From positions 62,001-126,000 of the forward strand of contig NZ_JAFCME010000003.1 of NCBI RefSeq assembly GCF_018130065.1: a DNA stretch of 64,000 nt, given 5' to 3'. The translations under genes were made by a program, and so were the position numbers. Below the pieces are notes generated by a model, which was given only the letters and a program-made list of their open reading frames with translations, did no database searches and was not told the DNA's origin. Below, piece after piece: positions 26,622 through 35,843 of the stretch. The first letter of the stretch is position 1, and every line of letters starts with the position of its first letter. This DNA is from Bradyrhizobium sp. AUGA SZCCT0158. Its GTDB lineage: Bacteria > Pseudomonadota > Alphaproteobacteria > Rhizobiales > Xanthobacteraceae.

Positions 26622-29600
26622 ATGCCGAAAACAGCCCCCAAAGCCGACAAACCCGCCCCCGCCAAAGCCGCAGCCAAGTCCGAGACCAAGTCTCAGACCA
26701 AGGCCGAAACAAAGGCTGAAGCCAAGGTGCCTGCAGCCAAGGTGCCTGCCAAAGTTCCGGGCAAGGGCGACCATGTCTTTCTGGTCGACGGTTCCTCCTA
26801 CATCTTCCGCGCCTATCACGCGCTACCACCGCTGAACCGCAAATCCGACGGGTTGCAGGTCAATGCCGTGCTCGGCTTCTGCAACATGCTGTGGAAGCTG
26901 CTGCGCGACATGCCCGAGGACAACCGGCCGACCCATCTGGCGATTATCTTCGACAAATCAGAGATCACGTTCCGCAACAAGCTTTACCCCGACTACAAGG
27001 CGCACCGGCCGCCGGCGCCGGACGATCTGATCCCGCAATTCGCGCTGATCCGCGAGGCGGTGCGCGCGTTCGACCTGCCCTGCCTGGAACAGGTGGGCTT
27101 CGAGGCCGACGATCTGATCGCGACCTATGTGCGGCTGGCCTGCGAGCGCGGCGCCACCGCAACCATCGTATCGTCGGACAAGGATCTGATGCAGCTGGTG
27201 ACCGACTGCGTCACCATGTACGACACCATGAAGGACCGCCGCATCGGCATCCCGGAGGTGATCGAGAAGTTCGGCGTGCCGCCGGAGAAGGTCGTCGAAG
27301 TCCAGGCGCTCGCAGGGGATTCGACCGACAACGTGCCTGGTGTGCCCGGTATCGGCGTCAAGACCGCCGCGCAACTGATCGTCGAATATGGCGATCTGGA
27401 AACACTGCTGCTGCGCGCCGGCGAGATCAAGCAGCCGAAACGGCGCGAGGCGCTGATCGAGAATGCCGAGAAGGCGCGGATTTCGCGCCAGCTGGTGCTG
27501 CTCGACGACAAGGTCGCGCTCGACGTGCCGCTCGATGATCTTGCGGTCCATGAGCCCGACGCGCGAAAACTGATCGCGTTCCTGAAGGCGATGGAGTTCT
27601 CCACCCTCACCCGCCGCGTTGCCGATTATTCGCAGATCGATCCGTCCGATGTGGAGGCGGATGCCGGCAACAAAAGCGGGGCAAGCGTTTTTGGGGTGCT
27701 GCCAATTGCCGAGAAAGTCGGGGAACGTGACGGCCCGAGTGGAGACCTGTCTGCGGAGAAAGGTGCCGGCGGGAAAGCCAGCACACCGGCCAAGGGGTCG
27801 GGTGATCGGCAAGACAAGGCCTCAAGCCTGAAAGGCAGCCCGATCTCGCTCGCGAGCGCGCGCGAGGCGGCGATCCGCAAAATCCCGTTCGACCGCAAGA
27901 AGTATCAGACCATCGGCAGCCTCGATCAGCTCAAGGCCTGGCTGGCGCGGGTGCACGATGTCGGCCATTTCGTCATCGAGGCAATGTCAGACTCGATCGA
28001 TCCGATGCAGGCGGAGATCTCAGGCATTGCGCTGGCGCTGGCGCCCGACGATGCCTGCTATGTCCCGCTCGGCCACAAGCAGTCCGGCGGCGGTGCCGGC
28101 CTGTTCGACGCCGGCCTCGCGCCGGACCAGATCAAGGCGGGCGATGCGCTTGCCGCATTGAAGCCGCTGCTGGAATCGGCGGGCATTCTCAAGATCGGCT
28201 TCAACATCAAGTTCAACGCCGTGATGCTGGCCCAGCACGGCGTCACACTCCGCAACCATGACGATGCGCAGTTGATGTCCTATGCGCTGGATGCCGGCCG
28301 CAACGCGCATGGGCTCGAAGGGCTCGCCGAGCGCTGGCTCGGCCATGCCGTCGTCGATTATGCCGGGCTCACCGGCAGCGGCAAGAACAAGCTCACCTTC
28401 GACCAAGTCGCCATCGACAAGGCGACGGAATATGCGGCCGAAAGCGCCGATGTGATCCTGCGGTTATGGCGTGTGCTCAAGCCGCGGCTCGTCGCCGACC
28501 GCATGACCGCGGTCTATGAGACGCTGGAACGGCCGCTGATCTCGGTGCTGGCGCGGATGGAGCGGCGCGGCATTTCGATCGACCGCCAGGTGCTGTCGCG
28601 GTTATCAGGCGAGTTCGCCCAGACCGCCGCACGGGTCGAAGCCGAACTGCAGGAAATCGCGGGCGAGCCGATCAATGTCGGCAGCCCCAAGCAGATCGGC
28701 GATATCATCTTCGGCAAGATGGGCATCACCGGCGGCACCAAGACCAAGACCGGCGCATGGTCGACCTCGGCGCAGGTGCTCGATGAGCTCGCCGAACAGG
28801 GCCACGAATTTCCGAAGAAGATTCTGGAATGGCGGCAGGTCTCGAAACTGAAATCGACCTATACCGACGCGCTGCCGATCTATGTGCATCCGCAGACCCA
28901 CCGCGTTCATACCACCTACGCGCTGGCCGCGACCACCACCGGGCGGCTGTCGTCCAATGAGCCGAACCTGCAGAACATTCCGGTGCGTACCGAGGACGGC
29001 CGCAAGATCCGCCGCGCCTTCATCGCCACCCCCGGCCACAAGCTGGTGTCGGCTGACTATTCGCAGATCGAGCTGCGGCTGCTGGCCGAAATCGCCGACA
29101 TTCCCGTGCTGAAGCAGGCGTTCCGCGACGGACTCGACATTCACGCCATGACGGCCTCCGAAATGTTCGGCGTACCGATCAAGGATATGCCGAGCGAGGT
29201 GCGCCGCCGCGCCAAAGCGATCAATTTCGGCATCATCTACGGCATCTCGGCGTTTGGGCTCGCCAATCAGCTCGGCATCGCGCGCGAGGAGGCCTCGGCC
29301 TACATCAAGAAGTATTTTGAGCGCTTTCCTGGCATCCGCGCCTACATGGATGCGACGCGGGATTTCTGCCGAGCCAACGGCTATGTCGAGACGCTGTTCG
29401 GCCGCAAATGCCACTACCCCGATATCAAGGCGAGCAACGCCTCGGTCCGCTCCTTCAACGAGCGCGCCGCGATCAACGCCCGCCTGCAAGGCTCCGCCGC
29501 CGACATCATCCGCCGCGCCATGATCCGGATGGAAGATGCGCTGGCCGAGAAGAAGCTCTCGGCGCAGATGCTGCTGCAGGTTCACGACGAACTGATCTTC

Positions 29601-29741
29601 GAGGTGCCCGAGAAGGAAGTCGCGGCGACGCTTCCGGTGGTGCAGCACGTGATGCAGGACGCACCGTTCCCGGCGGTGCTGCTCTCGGTGCCGCTGCAAG
29701 TCGATGCGAGGGCCGCGAATAATTGGGACGAGGCGCATTAG
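26622..29741 (+). CDS. polA: DNA polymerase I
   Basis: 1039 residues. After a Lys/Ala/Pro-rich tail of about 48 residues comes the 5' nuclease domain (FLVDGSSYIFRAYHAL, DDLIATYV, SSDKDLMQLV, GDSTDNVPGVPGIGVKTAAQ), an extended linker, a 3'-5' exonuclease-like domain (about 430-620) and the polymerase domain: motif A LVSADYSQIELRLLAEI, motif B RRAKAINFGIIYGISAFG, motif C LLQVHDELIFEVPE. All polymerase catalytic residues are present. In the exonuclease-like domain the four metal ligands are replaced: D-T-E by E-A-M, NxKxD by NIKFN and YxxxD by YAAES, so proofreading should be absent. Confidence 0.96.
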   Translation: MPKTAPKADKPAPAKAAAKSETKSQTKAETKAEAKVPAAKVPAKVPGKGDHVFLVDGSSYIFRAYHALPPLNRKSDGLQVNAVLGFCNMLWKLLRDMPEDNRPTHLAIIFDKSEITFRNKLYPDYKAHRPPAPDDLIPQFALIREAVRAFDLPCLEQVGFEADDLIATYVRLACERGATATIVSSDKDLMQLVTDCVTMYDTMKDRRIGIPEVIEKFGVPPEKVVEVQALAGDSTDNVPGVPGIGVKTAAQLIVEYGDLETLLLRAGEIKQPKRREALIENAEKARISRQLVLLDDKVALDVPLDDLAVHEPDARKLIAFLKAMEFSTLTRRVADYSQIDPSDVEADAGNKSGASVFGVLPIAEKVGERDGPSGDLSAEKGAGGKASTPAKGSGDRQDKASSLKGSPISLASAREAAIRKIPFDRKKYQTIGSLDQLKAWLARVHDVGHFVIEAMSDSIDPMQAEISGIALALAPDDACYVPLGHKQSGGGAGLFDAGLAPDQIKAGDALAALKPLLESAGILKIGFNIKFNAVMLAQHGVTLRNHDDAQLMSYALDAGRNAHGLEGLAERWLGHAVVDYAGLTGSGKNKLTFDQVAIDKATEYAAESADVILRLWRVLKPRLVADRMTAVYETLERPLISVLARMERRGISIDRQVLSRLSGEFAQTAARVEAELQEIAGEPINVGSPKQIGDIIFGKMGITGGTKTKTGAWSTSAQVLDELAEQGHEFPKKILEWRQVSKLKSTYTDALPIYVHPQTHRVHTTYALAATTTGRLSSNEPNLQNIPVRTEDGRKIRRAFIATPGHKLVSADYSQIELRLLAEIADIPVLKQAFRDGLDIHAMTASEMFGVPIKDMPSEVRRRAKAINFGIIYGISAFGLANQLGIAREEASAYIKKYFERFPGIRAYMDATRDFCRANGYVETLFGRKCHYPDIKASNASVRSFNERAAINARLQGSAADIIRRAMIRMEDALAEKKLSAQMLLQVHDELIFEVPEKEVAATLPVVQHVMQDAPFPAVLLSVPLQVDARAANNWDEAH

Positions 29742-29751
29742 TTCGATGGCG

Positions 29752-29884
29752 TTCCCCGGATGCTGCGCAGCACGCCGCCCTTGCGGCGTGGTGCGCAGCT
29801 GATCCGGGGTCCATCTTCTGTGAAAGATGGGTCCCGGCTCTGCGGTGCACCGTGAAGAACGCTGCACCGCGTCCGGGACACGTG
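29752..29884. repeat. Palindromic repeat with CCCCGGATGCTGCGCAGC arm
   Basis: Reads ttccccggatgctgcgcagc...gcgcagctgatccgggg...gggtcccggctctgcgg...gcaccgcgtccgggacacg: two nested hairpins. The same element in the opposite orientation lies at 32216-32348. It immediately follows polA. Confidence 0.75.
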
Positions 29885-29979
29885 ACCGACTGCTAGAATT
29901 GCTCTCCGTACAATTTCCGAAATGACATCGCGGCATGTCGCGCGCTAGAACCTGCGCGCATTCCCTCGCGAGTCCGCTC

Positions 29980-30615
29980 ATGCCCCACACGTCCGCCCTG
30001 CTCGGTTTTGCTCTCGTCTCGCTCGGCATGGTGCTGACGCCGGGGCCGAACATGATCTACCTGATCTCGCGCTCGATCACGCAAGGCGCGGCGGCGGGGA
30101 TCGTGTCGCTTGGCGGCGTCGCGCTCGGGTTTGTGTTCTACATGCTGTGCGCGGCGTTTGGCATCACCGCGCTGTTGTTCGCCATTCCTTACGCATATGA
30201 CGCGCTGCGCTTTGCGGGCGCGGCCTATTTGCTGTGGCTGGCGTGGCAGGCGCTGAAGCCGGGCGGCCGCTCGCCGTTTCAGGTGAAGAAGCTGCAGGTC
30301 GATGGCCCGCGAAAATTGTTCGCGATGGGCTTTGTCACCAATCTCTTGAACCCGAAGATCGCGATGCTCTATCTGGCGCTGCTGCCGCAATTCATCGACC
30401 CTACCGTCGGCAGCGTGCTGACGCAGTCGCTGGCGCTGGGCGCGATCCAGATCGTGATCAGCGTCAGCGTCAACGCGATGATCGCGCTGGCGGCCGGATC
30501 GATCGCGCTGTTTCTCGGCACGCGGCCGAGCTGGCTGCTGCTGCAGCGCTGGCTGATGGGCACCGTGCTGGCGGGGCTGGCGGTGAAAATGGCGTTCGAG
30601 GCGAGGAAGGCGTAG
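29980..30615 (+). CDS. LysE/RhtB family amino-acid exporter
   Basis: 211 residues from MPHTSALLGFALVSLGMVLTP, with about six membrane helices. TPGPNMIYLISRSITQG near the first loop is the LysE/Rht signature (PGPN), and FRAGFVTNLLNPKIA-like GFVTNLLNPKIAMLYLALLPQFID is the second. Members export basic amino acids, homoserine or threonine; the substrate is not evident. In-frame starts exist further upstream (29935) but add a polar tail atypical of the family. Confidence 0.9.
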   Translation: MPHTSALLGFALVSLGMVLTPGPNMIYLISRSITQGAAAGIVSLGGVALGFVFYMLCAAFGITALLFAIPYAYDALRFAGAAYLLWLAWQALKPGGRSPFQVKKLQVDGPRKLFAMGFVTNLLNPKIAMLYLALLPQFIDPTVGSVLTQSLALGAIQIVISVSVNAMIALAAGSIALFLGTRPSWLLLQRWLMGTVLAGLAVKMAFEARKA

Positions 30616-30638
30616 CGCGGCACCATCGCCAAACAACG

Positions 30639-30783
30639 GTTGTCATCGCCCGGCCTTGACCGGGCGACCCAGTATTCCAGAGCAGGCGATGTGAACCAGT
30701 GCGCGAGGCCGCATTCGGCCAGCTTGCCCAGTCCGAGAGGTCCCGGCGTACTGGATCGCCCGGTCAAGCCGGGCGACGACACC
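30639..30783. repeat. Palindromic repeat of the CGCCCGGYYTTGACCGGGCG family
   Basis: Left ttgtcatcgcccggccttgaccgggcgacccagtattcc; right cgtactggatcgcccggtcaagccgggcgacgacacc. Both ends match the element at 9986. It fills the gap between the convergent LysE gene and glutathione transferase. Confidence 0.8.
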
Positions 30784-30810
30784 AGTGCGTGGAGCGGCGC
30801 TGACGAGACT

Positions 30811-31437
30811 TCAATCCAACTTCGCTTCCATCCCGCGCTTGGTCGCCGGGCGGGCCATCAGCGCGTTGTACCAGCGCTCGACATTCGGGAAATCCTTCAA
30901 CTCCACCTTGTGGCGCGGGTGGCGCCAGGCCCAGCCGAGGATGGCGAAATCGGCGACCGACAGTGCATCCGCGACGAACTCACGGTTCGCGAGCCGGCGG
31001 TCGAGCACGCCATAGAGCCGGCGGGTCTCGTCCATGTAGCGCTTCAGGCCATAGGCGCGGTCGGTTTCGTTCTCGAGCGCGATGAAGTGGTGCACCTGGC
31101 CGGGCATCGGCCCAAAGCCGCCCATCTGCCACATCAGCCATTCATAAACCGGGATGCGGTCGTTGAGCGGCTTGGGCAGGAACTTGCCGGTCTTCTCGCC
31201 GAGATAAAGCAGGATCGCGCCGGACTCGAAAATGCTGACCGGCTTGCCGTCGGGGCCATCGGGATCGACGATCGCGGGAATCTTGTTGTTGGGGCTGAGC
31301 TTGAGGAAGGCGGGCGCCATCTGCTCGCCCTTGCTGATGTTTACCGGGATCACCTTGTAGGGCAGCCCCATTTCCTCCAGCGCGACCGAGATCTTGCGGC
31401 CGTTCGGCGTGTTCCAGGTGTGCAGTTCGATGGTCAT
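30811..31437 (-). CDS. Glutathione S-transferase family protein
   Basis: 208 residues. N-terminal thioredoxin-like domain with [21 protein letters not shown], resembling the YfcG/Nu-class disulfide reductases (Thr and Asn near the active site in place of a Cys or Ser), IPAIVDPD (cis-Pro) and [15 protein letters not shown] (gamma-glutamyl binding Glu-Ser). The C-terminal helical domain has the conserved [12 protein letters not shown]. It probably reduces disulfides or conjugates glutathione in the cytoplasm; the exact substrate is not visible. The ATG at 31437 is chosen because the upstream extension is low quality. Confidence 0.9.
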   Translation of the reverse strand: MTIELHTWNTPNGRKISVALEEMGLPYKVIPVNISKGEQMAPAFLKLSPNNKIPAIVDPDGPDGKPVSIFESGAILLYLGEKTGKFLPKPLNDRIPVYEWLMWQMGGFGPMPGQVHHFIALENETDRAYGLKRYMDETRRLYGVLDRRLANREFVADALSVADFAILGWAWRHPRHKVELKDFPNVERWYNALMARPATKRGMEAKLD

Positions 31438-31637
31438 TACGGTTTCCCCCAATAAAGCTTGGACCTCCCGTAGCGCGGAAGCTTGCGGCCTTACAACCGC
31501 CGTTTCCGAGGGGGCCTCCCTGCGCCCGGCGGGACCCGGCAGATTGCCGCGCCCTGTTGATTTGGCCAGATCGGCTCTGGAATGAAAGGGAAAGCACCGA
31601 TAGATTGCCGCCCGCCTCAAACCTTTGGGAATACGCC

Positions 31638-32201
31638 TTGTCCAAGTCAGCCTCCCGCGCCCGCCTCGCCGAGATCATCCGCAAGCGATCGTTCGGCCGC
31701 GGCGAGATCACGCTGGCCTCCGGCCGCAAGAGCGACTTCTACTTCAACCTCAAGCCGACCATGCTCGACCCCGAGGGTGCGGCGCTGCTGGCGGAATTGA
31801 CCTACGAGGCGCTGAAGGACGACCAGCTCGACTACGTCGGCGGCCTGGAAATGGGCGCGGTGCCGCTGGCCGGCGCGATCGCGCAGCTCTCCTGGCTCAA
31901 GGGCCATCCGATCGCGGCGTTCTTCGTGCGCAAGAAGCCGAAGGAGCATGGCGCCCGCCTGGCGGTCGAGGGCCTCGCCAAGGGCGAGAGCCTGCAAGGC
32001 AAGCGCATCGTGATCGTGGAAGACGTCACTACGACCGGCGGTTCGGCGTTGAAAGCGGTTGAAGCCGTCCGCGATGCCGGCGGCGAGATCGTGCTCGTCT
32101 TCACCATGGTCGACCGCGACGAAGGCGCCACCGAAGCGTTTGCCGAGGCAGGCATTCCGTTCCGCTCGCTCTACAAGGCCGGTGAATTTTTGAAGGGCTG
32201 A
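31638..32201 (+). CDS. pyrE: Orotate phosphoribosyltransferase
   Basis: 187 residues. Joins orotate with PRPP to make orotidine-5'-phosphate in pyrimidine synthesis. Contains the PRPP-binding block [26 protein letters not shown] and the N-terminal [20 protein letters not shown]. The predicted start is TTG at 31638 ([22 protein letters not shown]), chosen because it matches the family length; ATG-started longer forms are possible but would add unrelated sequence. Confidence 0.93.
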   Translation: MSKSASRARLAEIIRKRSFGRGEITLASGRKSDFYFNLKPTMLDPEGAALLAELTYEALKDDQLDYVGGLEMGAVPLAGAIAQLSWLKGHPIAAFFVRKKPKEHGARLAVEGLAKGESLQGKRIVIVEDVTTTGGSALKAVEAVRDAGGEIVLVFTMVDRDEGATEAFAEAGIPFRSLYKAGEFLKG

Positions 32202-32215
32202 TTGCTCTTTCGTCT

Positions 32216-32348
32216 GGCGCGTGTCCCGGACGCGGTGCAGCACCCTTCGTGCTGCTCCGCAGAGCCGGGACCCACACTCGCCCGTCGACCACTATCGGCC
32301 CCGGATCAGCAGCGCACCGCAAGCGCGCTGCGCAGCATCCGGGGCACG
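32216..32348. repeat. Palindromic repeat, inverse copy of 29752-29884
   Basis: Reads gcgtgtcccggacgcggtgcagc...tgctccgcagagccgggacccac...cccggatcagcagcgcacc...gcgctgcgcagcatccgggg, matching the polA-downstream element in reverse orientation. It directly follows pyrE. Confidence 0.75.
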
Positions 32349-32453
32349 CCACCGACACTCAATTCTTTCCCGCTGCCGAGCGCTTGCTCATAGCTCGTTT
32401 ACCATCCCGGATTATGGTGAATCCACCGGCGCCTGTTGCGCGTCGGTGGTTAA

Positions 32454-33287
32454 GTGTTGCGTTGGGTGGAGTTAGCGTTGCGTACAGAGTTGGTTTTTTC
32501 GCGCATGCGGCGCCGCGCGACTTCTATTGCCGCCGCCACGCTTGCAGCATCTTTCATGCTGGTGCCCGGCAGCGTATCGGCCGAAGGCCTGTTCGACATG
32601 TTCTTTGGCGGCGGCCAGAAACAGCAGGCGCGGCAAGCCCCGGCACAGGCGAATTTCTTTGCCGATCCGTTCGGCCTCAATCAGCCGCCAGCCCAGCCCG
32701 CACCGGCGCCGCGCGTCGCCGGCTCCGGACCCGCCTTCTGCGTCCGTAGCTGCGACGGCAAGTATTTTCCGCTGACCACGCGCGGCAACGCCACGCCGGT
32801 TCAGATGTGCCAGGCGTTCTGCCCCGCCAGCCCCACCAAAGTGTTCTACGGCAGCAACATCGACAGCGCGTCGGCCAGCAATGGCGAGCGCTACGCGGAC
32901 AGCGAAAACGCGTTCGCTTATCGCAAGGCGCTGCGCGCCGATTGCACCTGCAACGGCAGGAGCCCGTCCGGCCTCGCGCCGGTCGACCTCGCGCTCGACA
33001 CCTCGCTGCGTTCGGGTGACGTCGTCGCCACCACCGACGGCCTCGTCGCCTATACCGGCGTTCGCCTCGGCGCCGAGCAGACCGCCGAATTCACGCCCGT
33101 CGCCTCCTATCCCGGCCTCACCGCCAGCGTCCGTGCCCGGCTCGGCGAAATGAAGGTCGCACCTGTCAGCGCTGAAATGGTCGGCGAGACCGTGATGCCC
33201 GAGACGCGAAACGAGATCGCGATGCCGGCGAGCGTGGTGCCGAAGAGCACGGCTCCCAAGGCGGCGAAGCGGGCGGAAGTGAACTGA
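32454..33287 (+). CDS. DUF2865 family exported protein
   Basis: About 277 residues. After a basic start the helix SIAAATLAASFMLVPGSVSAEG is a signal peptide with probable cleavage after VSA. The mature part is Gln/Pro/Ala-rich and then contains a Cys-bearing domain FCVRSCDGKYFPLTTRGNATP ... MCQAFCPASPTKVFYGSNI and DCTCNGR, the family hallmark; the Cys residues probably form disulfides in the periplasm. The function is unknown. The start is uncertain between GTG at 32454 and the ATG at 32505 just before the signal peptide. Confidence 0.8.
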   Translation: MLRWVELALRTELVFSRMRRRATSIAAATLAASFMLVPGSVSAEGLFDMFFGGGQKQQARQAPAQANFFADPFGLNQPPAQPAPAPRVAGSGPAFCVRSCDGKYFPLTTRGNATPVQMCQAFCPASPTKVFYGSNIDSASASNGERYADSENAFAYRKALRADCTCNGRSPSGLAPVDLALDTSLRSGDVVATTDGLVAYTGVRLGAEQTAEFTPVASYPGLTASVRARLGEMKVAPVSAEMVGETVMPETRNEIAMPASVVPKSTAPKAAKRAEVN

Positions 33288-33330
33288 CGGCCGATCGCAC
33301 GAGTCAACGATAGCAACAGTACATCTTAGG

Positions 33331-33437
33331 GCCGTCATTCCGGGGCGATGCAAAGCATCGAACCCGAATCTCGAGATTCCCCGATGCGCAATTGCGCATC
33401 TGAGGTCTGGTCCTTACGGACCATCCCGGAATGACAA
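33331..33437. repeat. GTCATTCCGGGGCGATGC palindromic repeat
   Basis: gtcattccggggcgatgcaaagcatcg at one end and accatcccggaatgac at the other, with internal hairpins gatgc-aaa-gcatc and gatgcgcaattgcgcatc. It fills the gap between two convergent genes and may terminate both. Confidence 0.8.
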
Positions 33438-33446
33438 ACACAATCA

Positions 33447-33884
33447 TCACCGCCCGACGATCACCCCGATGACGTTCGGCGCCGACAGATATTTTTCCTC
33501 GATCGCCGCACGCGCCGCGGCGCGGTTTTCCGGCGTCAGCAGGCCGCGCTTTTCGGCGAGGATCATCCAGCAATAGCCCCACCAGTCCGACAGCATGCCC
33601 TGGTCGTCGACGAGGTCGTAGCCCTGCTCGGCGGCAAAGATCCGCGCATGGGCCTCGTCGAGCGAATCGAGCCAGGCGTGGTCGGCGATCGAGAACAACT
33701 CGTCGCTGAAATCGTCGGTCGTGTAGCCCCACACCGACATGCAGACGGCATTGAACTCACGGTCGATGGTGTCGTCGTCGACCGGCTGGCGGCGCGAGGC
33801 CTGATGCAGCCGCGACAGCGAGCGCGCGAAATCGGCGATACGGGTGAGCGCGAATTGATCGAAGGCGATGGTGGACATGGACAT
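33447..33884 (-). CDS. Conserved hypothetical protein
   Basis: 145 residues, acidic and mostly helical, cytoplasmic with no signal or membrane segment. Notable blocks are CMSVWGYTTDDFSDELFSIAD, LSDWWGYCWMILAEKRGLL and a C-terminal VIGVIVGR. I do not recognise a family. Start ATG at 33884, with another ATG two codons in. It is divergent from the frameshifted gene at 34013. Confidence 0.7.
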   Translation of the reverse strand: MSMSTIAFDQFALTRIADFARSLSRLHQASRRQPVDDDTIDREFNAVCMSVWGYTTDDFSDELFSIADHAWLDSLDEAHARIFAAEQGYDLVDDQGMLSDWWGYCWMILAEKRGLLTPENRAAARAAIEEKYLSAPNVIGVIVGR

Positions 33885-34012
33885 GTAGTCCTCGATATTG
33901 GCGATAGACCATAGATATTGTGTCGGCGCTGTGCCGAATCACAATGATATATCAAGCACTTGCTAAAGTGTTCTTAATTTGTTCCAGTAGTATTAATTTG
34001 CGAGATCGAGAC

Positions 34013-34506
34013 ATGGACCGGATGCAGGCCACGGAAATTGCCAGGCACTTGCACGATGCTGCAGAGGCCATTGACCGGGCGAGCGCTGTCATATCAGCGC
34101 TTGATCAGGCGGATCGGACAGCACTCGCCAATCCCCTTGGAGAGACCGTTTCCGCCCTGCATTTTTCGGCCTTTTGCGGGCTGTTTACGATCGCTATCCG
34201 GACTTGCGACCGCCATCGGACGAAGAGCCCTCCATCGATTCGACCCTGCAATGGGCGGATGTCGTGCTCCCTAAGTCCGTGTCCCAGGCCGATCTCGACG
34301 AGTTGATCTTTTCCACTCTGAAACCGAATTGGCAGAAGACCGCCTGGGTTATCGGCAACCTTGTCATTCGCTGCGAAGCGCTTGCATGGCCCATCGATGC
34401 GGAAATGCTGGCTGCGCGCATCCAGGCATTGGCCGAAGCCGGAAGTATCGAGAGCGCGGGCAACGTTCGCGCATGGCGGCACAGCGAGATACGCTTGACA
34501 GGCTGA
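34013..34506 (+). pseudogene. Frameshifted hypothetical protein gene
   Basis: Frame one (from ATG at 34013) gives MDRMQATEIARHLHDAAEAI ... GETVSALHF; after a run of five T at 34162-34166 the coherent protein continues in another frame as GLLRAVYDRYPDLRPPSDE ... DVVLPKSVSQADLDELIFSTLK to 34506. One missing or two extra T would explain it; together they make about 163 residues. The two halves share composition and helix pattern. No function assigned. An indel in a homopolymer is also the most common sequencing error. Confidence 0.72.
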
Positions 34507-34556
34507 TGGGCGCTGCGCGTTTCCGATCCCGGGCGTTCAGTGCCACTGGCTTGTCT

Positions 34557-34886
34557 TTAATGCGACGAGGCGCTGGAAAACAGATTGATCACAACGACCC
34601 CGGTGACGATCAGGCCCATGCCGCAAAGCGCGGCCGTATCCAACTTCTGGCTCTGGAACACCCAGGCGATCGTGGCGATGAGGACGACGCCGACGCCCGA
34701 CCAGACGGCATAGACCACGCCTGTCGGCAGGCTTCGCAGGGTAAGCGACAGAAAATAGAACGCCACCGCGTAACCCGCGACCGTCACCAGCGATGGCAGC
34801 GGCTTGCTGAAACCGTCAGACAGTTTCAGGAAGGTTGTCGCCACGACTTCCGAGAGAATCGCGATGCCCAAATAGAGATAGGTCAT
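34557..34886 (-). CDS. Small multidrug resistance (SMR) family protein
   Basis: 109 residues with four helices. [27 protein letters not shown] carries the essential membrane Glu (residue 13) and the family SEVVATT pattern; [22 protein letters not shown] is the other signature. Members work as dimers in drug/proton antiport or guanidinium export; which applies here cannot be told. The in-frame start at 34946 would add a polar, non-family tail. Confidence 0.92.
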   Translation of the reverse strand: MTYLYLGIAILSEVVATTFLKLSDGFSKPLPSLVTVAGYAVAFYFLSLTLRSLPTGVVYAVWSGVGVVLIATIAWVFQSQKLDTAALCGMGLIVTGVVVINLFSSASSH

Positions 34887-34958
34887 GCCGCCTGCTAGCA
34901 GAGGCATGTGATGTTTTGACGACTCGGGCCGATCTGGTAGCGCCAAGACCAGCGGGAA

Positions 34959-35414
34959 CTATCCCATGGCGGGACGCAGATAGTAATTGTCCCACTCGGC
35001 TTCCCTAACGAGCGTGAAGCCGTGCCTGACATAAAAGCGGTTTGAATCGCTGCCGCGCAGCGCGGTGACCCGCAACGGCTTTCTTTGCCGGTCCGCTTCG
35101 GCGAAAACTTCGGCGAGCACCGCTGCACCCACGCCGCGGCCCTGATAGTGCGGATCGACATAGAGGTGATCGAGCACCAAGCCTTCATCATCCGGCTTCA
35201 CGACCACCAATCCCGCGCGCGATCCGTCGACCAGGATATGCCGGGTGAATTCAGGCACGAAGCCCGACAGGAACCGCTCGCGGGCGCGCTGCGGATCAAA
35301 GCGTCCGATGCGTTCGAGGCTCTCCCGCATCGCCAGAATCCGAAGCGCGGCGAAAGCTTCTGCGTCGGCATGGTCGGCCGGGCACAGCGAGATTGAACCG
35401 ATCGGCGGGATCAT
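34959..35414 (-). CDS. GNAT family N-acetyltransferase
   Basis: 151 residues. The acetyl-CoA binding motif A is VLDHLYVDPHYQGRGVGAAV (Q-x-x-G-x-G), followed by LRVTALRGSDSNRFYVRHGF, the usual late strand and helix of GNAT proteins. The acceptor is unknown. The ATG at 35414 (MIPPIGSISLCPAD) is preferred over a much longer in-frame extension that overlaps the small Cys-rich gene upstream. Confidence 0.9.
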   Translation of the reverse strand: MIPPIGSISLCPADHADAEAFAALRILAMRESLERIGRFDPQRARERFLSGFVPEFTRHILVDGSRAGLVVVKPDDEGLVLDHLYVDPHYQGRGVGAAVLAEVFAEADRQRKPLRVTALRGSDSNRFYVRHGFTLVREAEWDNYYLRPAMG

Positions 35415-35458
35415 TTCTTCTTGCGAGGCAGGTTCGGACGGATTGGCTTCGTTATGGC

Positions 35459-35689
35459 TCACATCGCCGACAGCATCTTGCCGCCGCAATAATTGGCGTA
35501 GAATTTTCCGCCGCATTGCCGCTTCATCGCCGCACACCGGGTGGCGGGCGCCGCATTCTTCGCGACGCTGAACGAGCATCCCAATCCATCGGCGGTTTTG
35601 CCCGCCTTGCCGGCGGCGAACGCGGCGCTGGTGACGCTGATGCAGACCATCAGAAGCGTCGCAGCGGCGATCTCGATGATCAATCTCAT
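35459..35689 (-). CDS. Small exported Cys-rich protein
   Basis: 76 residues. The first 25 (MRLIIEIAAATLLMVCISVT then SAAFA) form a signal peptide. The mature part has four Cys (GCSFS, RCAAM, QCGG, YCGG), consistent with two disulfides in a periplasmic peptide of about 50 residues. No family recognised. It is 44 bases upstream of the GNAT gene on the same strand. Confidence 0.65.
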   Translation of the reverse strand: MRLIIEIAAATLLMVCISVTSAAFAAGKAGKTADGLGCSFSVAKNAAPATRCAAMKRQCGGKFYANYCGGKMLSAM

Positions 35690-35843
35690 GGCCCACCCTC
35701 CTTCAGACTCAAGGCGATATCCAGGCTCTCGGCCGTTATTCTAGCACCGAAATCGGCGCACGGAGGCCACCAAATCGGCCCGGTCCTTGCATAAAAACAT
35801 ACCAGCGCGGTGCACAACAAACGTCTGGATAGTTTCGGTTGTG

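Noticed and set aside
28605..30053. 482-codon minus-strand open frame
   Set aside because: Antisense to the polymerase domain of polA; no domain and shadow-like composition.
35414..35696. N-terminal extension of the GNAT gene
   Set aside because: It overlaps a better supported small Cys-rich exported protein in another frame and looks like its shadow.
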